From positions 1 to 46,356 of IMG/VR virus record IMGVR_UViG_3300046321_000063: a DNA stretch of 46,356 bases. One strand, 5' to 3'. Each line of letters opens with the position of its first letter. The stretch's first letter is position 1. The notes beneath the pieces were generated by a model, which was not told the origin of the DNA, did no database searches, and saw only the letters and a program-made list of their open reading frames with translations. This DNA is from a virus. Positions 10,201 to 17,662 of the stretch are shown in pieces. The position numbers and the translations under genes are program-made.

Positions 10201-13200
10201 TAAAATTATCAATTTGTTCTAATTTAACTAATCCTAGATTTTGAGCAATAGCTGCTCTATACCAATTTAAATCAGTTTTATCATCACTTTTCAAATTAAC
10301 ACTATATTCTTCTGTAAGAAGTAACTGTCTTGAATGTTTATTCGATTGCTGTCCACCATAGGCTTCTTGTAATCTGTTTACAGATGTTGTGTTATATTTA
10401 AAGTAAACACCTGCTTCTGGATCATTTAAACTATCTAACTGTGAACCAATAGACATAGCTATTTTCATATTTTCGTTAGTTGTTAATTCATGTCCAGTTA
10501 ATGTTTTAACAAAAGATTTATTTAAATTATCAAAAGGTTTAAATGATTTATTTTGTAACGAAAACAATAAAGATAAATTCTTTTGACCAATACGTCTATA
10601 TAAATCATACATTGGTTTATTAAGTTTTAATTTAATATTCTGTAATTGTTTAATAGCATTTTGAGTAAACTTAGTTACGTTAGTATTACGACCTGAAATA
10701 CGGCTATCAATATCTGTTATTGGTTCATTAATTAAATAACCAATATCATCATTATTTTGTGTAATCTTTTTAAGAAAATTTGTTTGATTAAAATATGATT
10801 TTTTATAAATATTATATGGAGTATTATCTTTGTTGTTTGGATCACTAATATAAGGTGTTTTAGTTGTTAAAACATAAGTTTCATATATCTGAGTAACATC
10901 ATCATTACTCTCATTAGTGTTGATATATTTAAGTGTAGCACCAAACTCTTCAGAATTAGTAATTAAATATCTTGCTAATAATTCTGCTATACCTACTGTG
11001 TATGTCTGGGATTGATTATTATCTTCTTCAACACCCCAATATTTTTTAATTAGGTTTAATAAAGTATTTACTTCTTGTACTAATGTATGAACATCTTTAC
11101 CTGAATAATCTGTATAATCATCAGCTTTTGATCCTAACAATTCAGCTGTAATTAATTTTTCATTTGATAAGTTTAATGACCAATCTACATAAGCCATAGA
11201 TGTTTTATATACTAAATCACGATCTAACTCATCTTGTGAGTTTAATAAAAATCTTAAATGTAATGCTTGTTCAGAACTATAATTTTTTGAACCAACAGAT
11301 ATTTTACCTATAGCAGATTGTTTAGCAATATCTGTTAAATTATTTATTAAAGAATTTGCTGTCTTATTTATAAAGTTGTTAAATCTTTTAATAACAATAT
11401 TACTATCAATAGTTTCAAAATCATTATTAGGTACAATAGGATTAAATATTTCTATTAATCTTGTTGGATCAGTAAATAAATTTGTATAAAAATTTACATT
11501 TAATATACCTTCTTTAATTTTAGGAAAGAATGTTTTAAATGTCAAAGGTGCATCTTTATTACTTCGATTAGTTATTTTTTTAAATTCTTTGGTTTTATAA
11601 GTTTTTAATAAATCCTCTTCATCAGTGTAATAAGATTCTTGTATTGAACCAGCACTATGAACATTGTTATCTACTTTATCATTAGTAATATTTTCATCAG
11701 TTTTTGTTACTTGATCATTAACTAAATTAGTAGCAACTTTACCTACTTTAGTAGTTAAAGTATTAAATAACTCTTTGTTATCATTAGTTTTATCACTATC
11801 ATTTTTAGTAGTAATACCTTCAGTCTTAGTAGTAGGTATTTGTTTAACATCATTAACATTAGAATCAGGTATATTATTTTCTGGTTCAGTAGTATCTGTA
11901 ATAGGGTTATTCTCAACAACTTTTTTAAGATTTTTTTTAACAGATCTAAAACTTGTATTAGTTTTCTTTTTATCTTTTTGTTTATTTTCTTGTGTTGGTT
12001 CAGTTACTGTTGTTTTTACTGGAGCAATATTATTAAATCTTTCTCTAACAGAATCACTTACATTTTTTAACAATGCTTCTGGTACTTGAGGTAATTCAAT
12101 CAAATCAGTTTCTAATTGTAACCCTTGTCTTTGAGCTTCTTTGACCATATTATTATATGTATTGATTGTACTGTACGCATCATTAAATACAGCTAATCCT
12201 GTATAAATAGAGTTTTTTGAACCAAGATTAACATATACAGATGCTTTAGATCTTTCATTATCTTTATTGTATTGTCTGAAACCACTAAACGGATCAAACT
12301 TAATTTGTTCACCTTTACCACCATTAATAGACTGTATAGCAGCTTCTGCTTTACGTTTCATGTGTCCAGCAAAACCACCTAAATTATTAATCAATTCATC
12401 AGCAGTATTATCAATACCATCTTGATTTCTAGCTGTCTTTGTTTCACTATTTAACGCTGTAACAATACCTTTAATATGTTGTGATAATGATTTCTTACCA
12501 TCTGCTTTACCTATATCAGATATTTCATAAGACACATTATCAACATTTGATTTAACTAATTCATCAGCATTATCCACATTAGAATTAATTTCTTCATTAA
12601 CAGATTTTGCTGCTTGTTCATCTTGTTTTGTATTATATAACGTATCAATAAAATCTAAATCTTCTTGTGTAAAATCTGTGTTTTTAGACAATATTTCTTT
12701 GTTATCATATAAATACTTAATAAACTTTTCACTAATACCTAATGGATTATTTTCAAATACAGTTTTAGTTTGATTAAACACATTCTTTATTTTTCGTTGG
12801 TTCAATACAATATCTTCTTTTGATCCAGTAGAAATAATATCTTCAATTTCTTTATTATCCTCTTGTGTGAGAGTTTCTAACTCTTTTATAGAATTTTGAT
12901 ATTTTGTTGTTTGTGTAAACTGTTCGAGTAATTGTTGTTGCCTTTTAATTTCTTGATTTACAATTTTATCAGCTTCTGTAGTTTCTGCTAATAAAGGTAT
13001 TGAACCATCTCTAATATCATTAACTAATGTTTTAAATAATCTAGCAGTTTCTATCTTCTCTTGATTTGTTTTAAAATCATTATTGTTAATAACATTCATT
13101 AAATTATTAACACCTGCTAGTGTAGATAACTGTGTTTCTTTATCACTATTAGGATACATCTTATTAAGATCAACATTAGGATATTCAGTTGATACAAAAT

Positions 13201-14446
13201 TAAATATATCTTCTTTACCAGCAATAAGTTTACTATTAGCAGCTTGGATCAATTCATTATTAGGAATATTCTCTGTTGGTTGAACCAAACTAGATACAGT
13301 TTCTGAGGATTTATTAACTTCTTTAATTATATTACTAACTTCTTTATCTTCTGGTTTTTGAGTAACATCTTTAGCAATTTCTAATCCTGATTGAATTGTA
13401 TTACCTACAAGTGATGGAGTTGATGTAATACCTGAACCAACAAGACCTTGTGTAATTGATGCTGTAACACCTTCTGATAAAGACTGACTTGGATCAACAT
13501 TATCTTGAATAGCTTGATTAGAAGCATAAGTTGTTTTACCTTCATCAATACCTTCACCAATCGCCTCAATACCTACATTTAATGGAGTATTTAAATTAGA
13601 ATTAATTATTTTACCTTTAGCTAAACCTTTAGCTAAATTATTTGTTGCAGCACCTAATCCAAAACTTAAAGCTACATTTGTTGGATTAATATTAGCATCT
13701 TTAGCAGTTATTTCTGCAAGTGTTTGTCTAGCTAATTTTGGATCACCATTGCTTTGTTCTAGTACATTATTCCATAATGGAGAAGTCTGTGATAACTGTT
13801 CAATAGGTGTATTTATAACTTGTTGATATGCTTGTCCACCAGCATCAGTTAAACTACCTAATCCTGCACCAAATGATGCTCCTACACTTGCTCCTGTTGC
13901 TCCTGCTAGTCCACCAATACCACCTGTTGCAGCAATTACAGGAGCTAATCCTAATGCTGAACCAAAGGTACTACTTGCAGCTTGTTCTATATCTGTATTA
14001 GCAATATTAGCTACAACTTGTTTAATTCTTGTATTTAATGCTGATAATGATGTTGGTGCTTTTTCTACTTGTTTATCAAACACTTTATTAGCAATATCTG
14101 ATTCTTGAGATAATTGTTGTTCAAGATTTTTTGTATAATTTGTTTTTAAATTATTAAATGTATTACTTATATCATTACCTAAATTATAAGCATCTGATCC
14201 AATAACTGCTCCACCAATATTACCTAGTGTACTAACAGCACTTGAACCAACACCTAAACTTATATCTTTTAATTGTTGAGATACAGATCTCATATCTATT
14301 GTATTAGGTATAGATAAATCTTCATTTACTGTAGGTAAATTAGGATCATAATCAAGACTTTTAGGAGAATTAACTTTAGGTAAATCTTTAGCAGTTATAC
14401 CATAATTACGACCAATTTGATTTAAATTTGGAATAAGTTTATCCAT
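4223..14446 (-). CDS. virion-encapsidated DNA-dependent RNA polymerase (N4 vRNAP type)
   Basis: A 3,407-residue protein, close in size to the N4 enzyme (about 3,500). The central part carries T7-family polymerase motifs. Arg1358 lies in VNRLQEA (GR-motif region). Motif A is LEIDGIANG with Asp1495. Motif B is RSEIKGSVIPITYG with Arg1610, Lys1614 and Tyr1622, the exact R-x3-K-x7-Y-G spacing. Motif C is NIGNGDG with Asp1876. The gaps between them (137, 119 and 262 residues) are close to those I recall for N4 vRNAP. In N4 this enzyme is packaged, injected with the DNA and transcribes early genes from hairpin promoters. The N-terminal region has a Gly/Ala-rich hydrophobic stretch (about 157-205). 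An HELNH zincin-like motif (2196-2200) follows the polymerase domain. It is the last gene of the late operon, starting after AAGGTAATTACC. Confidence 0.93.
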   Translation of the reverse strand: MDKLIPNLNQIGRNYGITAKDLPKVNSPKSLDYDPNLPTVNEDLSIPNTIDMRSVSQQLKDISLGVGSSAVSTLGNIGGAVIGSDAYNLGNDISNTFNNLKTNYTKNLEQQLSQESDIANKVFDKQVEKAPTSLSALNTRIKQVVANIANTDIEQAASSTFGSALGLAPVIAATGGIGGLAGATGASVGASFGAGLGSLTDAGGQAYQQVINTPIEQLSQTSPLWNNVLEQSNGDPKLARQTLAEITAKDANINPTNVALSFGLGAATNNLAKGLAKGKIINSNLNTPLNVGIEAIGEGIDEGKTTYASNQAIQDNVDPSQSLSEGVTASITQGLVGSGITSTPSLVGNTIQSGLEIAKDVTQKPEDKEVSNIIKEVNKSSETVSSLVQPTENIPNNELIQAANSKLIAGKEDIFNFVSTEYPNVDLNKMYPNSDKETQLSTLAGVNNLMNVINNNDFKTNQEKIETARLFKTLVNDIRDGSIPLLAETTEADKIVNQEIKRQQQLLEQFTQTTKYQNSIKELETLTQEDNKEIEDIISTGSKEDIVLNQRKIKNVFNQTKTVFENNPLGISEKFIKYLYDNKEILSKNTDFTQEDLDFIDTLYNTKQDEQAAKSVNEEINSNVDNADELVKSNVDNVSYEISDIGKADGKKSLSQHIKGIVTALNSETKTARNQDGIDNTADELINNLGGFAGHMKRKAEAAIQSINGGKGEQIKFDPFSGFRQYNKDNERSKASVYVNLGSKNSIYTGLAVFNDAYSTINTYNNMVKEAQRQGLQLETDLIELPQVPEALLKNVSDSVRERFNNIAPVKTTVTEPTQENKQKDKKKTNTSFRSVKKNLKKVVENNPITDTTEPENNIPDSNVNDVKQIPTTKTEGITTKNDSDKTNDNKELFNTLTTKVGKVATNLVNDQVTKTDENITNDKVDNNVHSAGSIQESYYTDEEDLLKTYKTKEFKKITNRSNKDAPLTFKTFFPKIKEGILNVNFYTNLFTDPTRLIEIFNPIVPNNDFETIDSNIVIKRFNNFINKTANSLINNLTDIAKQSAIGKISVGSKNYSSEQALHLRFLLNSQDELDRDLVYKTSMAYVDWSLNLSNEKLITAELLGSKADDYTDYSGKDVHTLVQEVNTLLNLIKKYWGVEEDNNQSQTYTVGIAELLARYLITNSEEFGATLKYINTNESNDDVTQIYETYVLTTKTPYISDPNNKDNTPYNIYKKSYFNQTNFLKKITQNNDDIGYLINEPITDIDSRISGRNTNVTKFTQNAIKQLQNIKLKLNKPMYDLYRRIGQKNLSLLFSLQNKSFKPFDNLNKSFVKTLTGHELTTNENMKIAMSIGSQLDSLNDPEAGVYFKYNTTSVNRLQEAYGGQQSNKHSRQLLLTEEYSVNLKSDDKTDLNWYRAAIAQNLGLVKLEQIDNFRSIVSKLNDFKNKPEVKNFFNYLNDPKQKFDINLINDLKNLFDNEPEEKHIYGLTELNKYLNAIKNNDTFLSTMIVLEIDGIANGYNNAIGNYNTSFLDNKLQTLMQRGGLFYNNDFTTSNEFFNNVTGDTNDSYNNVQSLFIDELQNPNKIIKINDKFSKVSFIDLFPEIRSQVIPLLQSVKLTEENKDISLPRSEIKGSVIPITYGSGSLGTSKKMLKSFLDKVALDLSIQDNVITDQNNLIDTLTFMLSFSELNTNIKTNKDGKKLTTINFKRFNENQIQEIKTNISKRIKNSELFELTKKEFNSAAKVFQSIFGSEVHSITKQTLNSAGRNIDTIQQFTNLQSEVGKRVYEDLREQKLREINKSINELEDNTKNILQLSKNQEKEIFKQLQEDNILTELKHKNHVFDLGTSEKILSKNPLYGFDSFSSNSKSVGSYYTGVEALGVAFSATSNIGNGDGMMIQHFYNNPDIKDILPFITQTYDGIYVPVKYVTRVSEAINKAVWKTYQENLILPVAKQSYNFYTGTLKYLNSVDKDKQQELLSTIIEVSRIKNLQELSDIELVKNYLGNEVKQLVTLAAERQAFIDTVRDHVDVSINQMGGGRIPYIHKASKEKIIDENILREIQEQKFNEYYNKYVTDLKLEKQNKGLGEIKLTNIKSINENQSDIELFDKNLYNKLTQKRNTNGSILLKDIVPELLELKNVPKSLINKIIQLIDPNTVIYLRDIENPDLTSLDQIKDNLFPELKNKSIENGLFTKDLVTRQTHLFINNVSTETLVHELNHVIHVDMFSKYFGDSSLLTAEQVAYIDVLVTLKDEFLELESNDRIVNTVKQIISTDNDVVNMSEFVSWVLTNKQLKTKLENIKLDNSILNKIIIIVDKVFNALVKFFSNSKDKNQDNFYDTLLFTYLRALPKNKKDINPIQLLQVNTLNQKQINSFTEINTKISALVQKHQDRFKTVSEPNKTMFKDINNQRSSDNKLITNQLETVFNFSPVEKITFKNLMNLFDLGLVNKSYNINKLQQVYNKFINEVSYKDFIDSNTTENQARLKYENMTGFNENNLKVFFALSQTNSMVQDVLSRLIFKENKLTGIAISDKLNNLKIDILNSIDPVNVVGNGATLMNGITVDYLNSELEALDELERLNQTKYNIDGKITTAVVDLFNKVTDDKYKDVFKTNAISAAFDRASALIGKSDTKLPQALKDIFKELVGKTVTSENIENLMNIVKDKVQSVKNSYKTILPQNIKEEFKTNPDNKVFENLTTTVGKTDIFSLGSTRSFNEIFKILSSDKNVQEEISIIEKRLKNKDYIRKSKQLANYLITGSAGFNLLTNANSISILAGESNFLDVDPSDTVVQDIDHLVSLYAFQQTTDSNKQELRDLIKNDTSGLHILLSNLHELNQNENNKTLGSEINKYNRRKGYLPFSIRDGKKLIIATDTQKLKLLEDGFVRVGDYTDPVSKVKKGYYLSSVIGSPYLQGIMQTVNNSINGMNVYSGQDMTGQFADYITDTLSIDKIYDATKNNPNAAESYIPVIGLKGTIIAYQRNMRQNMLDLLNQEKDLTNLMGIMKSRQVEEQLTQEFNNKLIDRTFDLYKNDFDKSTYTNIATSIDPVIKDTWRVIPSETKTYIESVFGKDKFFVRNDLINNSLGYRLPSVSDLFTGKTKLSKETKDVIEKMMRLVLGSKAYIYLKNAEDGLQEYVKYTKEWIYLKSIVVPASNTASNILQLVMNGVPLTYIAKNGLKALSELKLYHKNELREIKINTILPSVDEPTKKKLQQELKVIEEVLNNLSIKPLVDAGEFSAVNEGVSEIDGLLSANNIGEFLNNQINKIVDTKKVNSKIPESLKTVSKYAIVAKDTALYKGLVQTVLYSDYVSKAIYYNHLVENQNMDMENAKRLVSEEFINYNFLPGRTRSYLESVGLLWFWNFKIRSLKVAGRMIVNNPFKSLLGSLFASELPAYGLGTPIQDNIVTNFSGVGVNNLLRPAAHNPLLNVIS

Positions 14447-14458
14447 AGGTAATTACCT

Positions 14459-17149
14459 TTATTTATTTACAATTCTATCTACTAATTTTAAACGATTTGT
14501 ATGTTCTATTTTATTATCTGAATTAAAAGTTTTTGTCTTTGAATTATTTACAGGTTTAATATTATTTTTTAAATAATCAAACAATGATTTCTTTTCAGAC
14601 TCAGTAGCAGTTCTTGTATTAATATTTGATGATCCAGCAATACCCCTACCACTAACAGTTTTAGTCAGTATTGGTACTAGAATAGTTTGTTGTTTAAATT
14701 CTTCAAAAGGTATTATACGTTGATCAGAATTACCTCTAGCAACACGTCTTAAAATAGACACATTATTTGATTTAATAATATCTTTTAATTTCTGTGTACC
14801 ACTTGAATATTTATATTCTTGTGTATTGTTTGGATCAACAATTTTACCTTCTTTTTGTGCTTTCTCTACATCTTGTTCTAATTGTGTTTTAGTAACTGCT
14901 GTATCAGTTTTTGGTAATCCTCTTTCATTAGGATTTAAACTTTTATTTAATACTGGATCAGTTCTTTTAAGATTTTTTATTTGTGTATGTAATTTATTTA
15001 ATTCTAAAACTTCTTTATCAATAGGTAAATCTACATTATTATTATTACTAATATCAATTTGTATAGATTCAATACGATCAGTTAGTTTCTTTAATTTATC
15101 ACTAGCATTTGTAAAATTCTGTTTTTCTAAAGTAATAGCTTTACTATCAGCTGTAGCATTATTTTCAAGAAAAGATACTGCTCTATCTAAATTAGGTACA
15201 AACTCTTCTGAACTGAACCAACCTCCATCACTATATCCAATACTAGATTCAATAGCAGCTACTGCTTGAGCATCTGTTATATTATATAATCTATCATCTG
15301 AACCTTCGTTAAGTTTACTTCTTAATTGTTGAACAGTTTTACTTAAATTAGTTGTAGCATTAAGTTTATCTTTTGGATCAAGACCACTATTTACATTTTC
15401 AGTAATAGCTTTATTAATTATTGCTTGAGCATTAGGTAAACTAGAATACTTTTTAACAGTTTTTAAATATCCTTCACTATCAGCAATAATTTTATTACTA
15501 TTTGTAATAGTTTGTTTAGCAGATTCAGCATCAGCATTAATTATATCTACAGTATTTTTAACTTGAACAGGTAATTCAGCATCAGCTCTAGGGATTAAAT
15601 TTGAAGAATTATATTCTTTTAAATAATTACTTATTACAGATAATTCTTTTGGTTCAGTAATCCCCATTTGAGTTAATAATCTATTTTGTGTTTTAGGAGT
15701 AGTAGCTGTTTTAAATATTTGTTCAGCAATAGCTCGACGTTCAAAATTACGAGATTCAGTAATCTGTTTTTTAGTTTCAGCAATAGTTTCTTTAGTTACA
15801 GGTAATGAATTTAAAGCAGCTAATCTAGGAGCATATTTTTGTTGTACTTGTTGACTAGCATTTTGTCTAATACGATTTATTAATTCAGGTGTATTTGTAG
15901 TTGTTGTATCACCAACAATTTTAGATTGGTTATTAGGTTTACCGTTATACTCTTGATCTTTTGATACATAATAATTTTCAATATGATCTGTAAATTCTTT
16001 AGCAGTCATATCTAATCGACCACCGTTAGCTAATACTTTTTCTCTAGCTTTATCTATATTAGAGAATTTACTTAAAACAATATATGCTGGTTCATCTGCA
16101 TTTTCTGGTTTATATAATTCAGTACCTCCTGCTCCACCTTGTTGATGAAGTACAGGTACTTGTTTTACTGTTGGCTCTGTACCTAAAGTATTTTTAAATA
16201 TCTTTGCGTTTTGTTCATTATTTAATAAAGTTGTTTGTTTTTGTAATTCAGGATTAGATCTTATTTGACCTGGAGTAACACCTAATATTTTTGCATTATC
16301 TGCTACAATATCATTACCTAATTGAAAATTTCCTTGGTACTGACTTCCTTTTCTATCAGGAATTGTACCATTACCGTTTTCACCAGCATTTAAAACTGAT
16401 AATACTTTACTTGTTGTAGCTGGATCATTTGGGTTATAAATTGAATCATAATTTACAACACCAGTATTAGTATTTTGTGTAGCTGATGAACTAGAACTAA
16501 ATAAACTAGGTGTGTTTAAATTACCAATATTTGCTAATGCTCTTGTTTGCTTATCATTAATTAATTTTGCTTTAGCGACACTAATTATTTTTAAATCTTG
16601 TGGTGTGCTTGCATCATTATATGTAAGTTCTTGTGAACCATCAAGAATATCTGTTGATGCTTTATCACTAAATTCTAAATTACGTTTTGTGTTAGTAAAG
16701 TTTTGTTGGTTATTAACCAACTTACTATACAAAGCACCATATTGTAGTTTTTTGTTTGGATCAGTTTCGTTATCGTATAAATTTTTTACAGTAGGTAACT
16801 GCGTTAAATCAGTTGTATCAAATTGGTTAGATAATTGTTGTTGTTGAATCTTATTATTTAAATTCTGGTATTTTTGAATACCAGTTGTTTGTGCTTGACG
16901 TAATAAAGGATTAGCAAGTGTTGAATCAATAGAATCACTTACTTGATTAAACTCTTGTTGAGTAGCAGCTCTATTTAATCTATCAATCAAAGGATTATTA
17001 TAAGCATCACTTTGTCTTGTTTGATAGCGTTCTGCTGCTTTACCAAAGTTACCAAAACTTTCTGTAATAGCTTTATTAGCTTCAGTCATTTGTTGTAAAT
17101 AACCAGACAGATTAGGAATTGCTACTTGTTGAAGAGTATTCTTTACCAT
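14459..17149 (-). CDS. internal virion protein with lysozyme/transglycosylase-like domain
   Basis: An 896-residue protein directly upstream of the virion RNA polymerase gene (12-base gap) and preceded by AAGGATTACC. Residues about 225-350 look like a lytic-transglycosylase or lysozyme fold: VLNAGENGNG places a candidate catalytic Glu at 257, YQGNFQLG fits the core glycine/Gln segment, and LHQQGGAGG matches the His/Asn-Gln-Gly-x-Gly turn of that family. The remaining sequence is long, helical, rich in Asn, Gln, Lys and Thr, and soluble. Proteins of this kind are ejected with the genome and open the peptidoglycan; the position next to an ejected polymerase supports this. Catalytic identity is inferred from motif shape only. 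Confidence 0.65.
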   Translation of the reverse strand: MVKNTLQQVAIPNLSGYLQQMTEANKAITESFGNFGKAAERYQTRQSDAYNNPLIDRLNRAATQQEFNQVSDSIDSTLANPLLRQAQTTGIQKYQNLNNKIQQQQLSNQFDTTDLTQLPTVKNLYDNETDPNKKLQYGALYSKLVNNQQNFTNTKRNLEFSDKASTDILDGSQELTYNDASTPQDLKIISVAKAKLINDKQTRALANIGNLNTPSLFSSSSSATQNTNTGVVNYDSIYNPNDPATTSKVLSVLNAGENGNGTIPDRKGSQYQGNFQLGNDIVADNAKILGVTPGQIRSNPELQKQTTLLNNEQNAKIFKNTLGTEPTVKQVPVLHQQGGAGGTELYKPENADEPAYIVLSKFSNIDKAREKVLANGGRLDMTAKEFTDHIENYYVSKDQEYNGKPNNQSKIVGDTTTTNTPELINRIRQNASQQVQQKYAPRLAALNSLPVTKETIAETKKQITESRNFERRAIAEQIFKTATTPKTQNRLLTQMGITEPKELSVISNYLKEYNSSNLIPRADAELPVQVKNTVDIINADAESAKQTITNSNKIIADSEGYLKTVKKYSSLPNAQAIINKAITENVNSGLDPKDKLNATTNLSKTVQQLRSKLNEGSDDRLYNITDAQAVAAIESSIGYSDGGWFSSEEFVPNLDRAVSFLENNATADSKAITLEKQNFTNASDKLKKLTDRIESIQIDISNNNNVDLPIDKEVLELNKLHTQIKNLKRTDPVLNKSLNPNERGLPKTDTAVTKTQLEQDVEKAQKEGKIVDPNNTQEYKYSSGTQKLKDIIKSNNVSILRRVARGNSDQRIIPFEEFKQQTILVPILTKTVSGRGIAGSSNINTRTATESEKKSLFDYLKNNIKPVNNSKTKTFNSDNKIEHTNRLKLVDRIVNK

Positions 17150-17160
17150 AACGGTAATCC

Positions 17161-17640
17161 TTATAAACTTTGTTTTTTAATAAAAGCATCAGCTTCAGTT
17201 TGAGATTTACCTTCAATACCAAATCTTGATCTTGCTCTATCCTCTAAGTAATTATTATATGTTTTAACTTGTTGAGCATTTTGTCTATTAAAAGCATCTT
17301 TAGTAAAATTTAATGATCTACGAGCTTGTTGATTACCCACAAAACCTGTATATAAACCTGATAAACCTTGAATTAATTGTGCTATACCAGTTAAGTCAGA
17401 AAGTGTATTATTTTTGATACCAGTATTCATACCACCATTAGTCCCAAGTTTCCCAAAACTAGAAATACCTGATCCACCGCCAGCACTAGGATTCTCAAAA
17501 TCAATGTATTCATTAGATCTTAGTAACGTATCATACTGTGTTCGTGGCATAGACATTGATGATCCATTGTTACCACTTGAACCAAAAATGTTAGGGAGAA
17601 AATCAAAGAACCCACTTGTATTTCCATTATTACCAGTCAT
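17161..17640 (-). CDS. small internal virion protein
   Basis: A 159-residue protein. The first 70 residues are Gly/Ser/Asn-rich and probably disordered. Residues about 75-110 form a hydrophobic stretch (LSDLTGIAQLIQGLSGLYTGFVG). The C-terminal part (FTKDAFNRQNAQQVKTYN, then LEDRARSRFG) resembles a helix found in small structural proteins next to ejection proteins in many podoviruses. It sits between two large virion proteins in the late operon. The preceding AAAGGTGATTAT serves as ribosome binding site. Role as a virion or ejectosome component is inferred from location. Confidence 0.6.
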   Translation of the reverse strand: MTGNNGNTSGFFDFLPNIFGSSGNNGSSMSMPRTQYDTLLRSNEYIDFENPSAGGGSGISSFGKLGTNGGMNTGIKNNTLSDLTGIAQLIQGLSGLYTGFVGNQQARRSLNFTKDAFNRQNAQQVKTYNNYLEDRARSRFGIEGKSQTEADAFIKKQSL

Positions 17641-17662
17641 CTATAATCACCTTTATGTTAAG

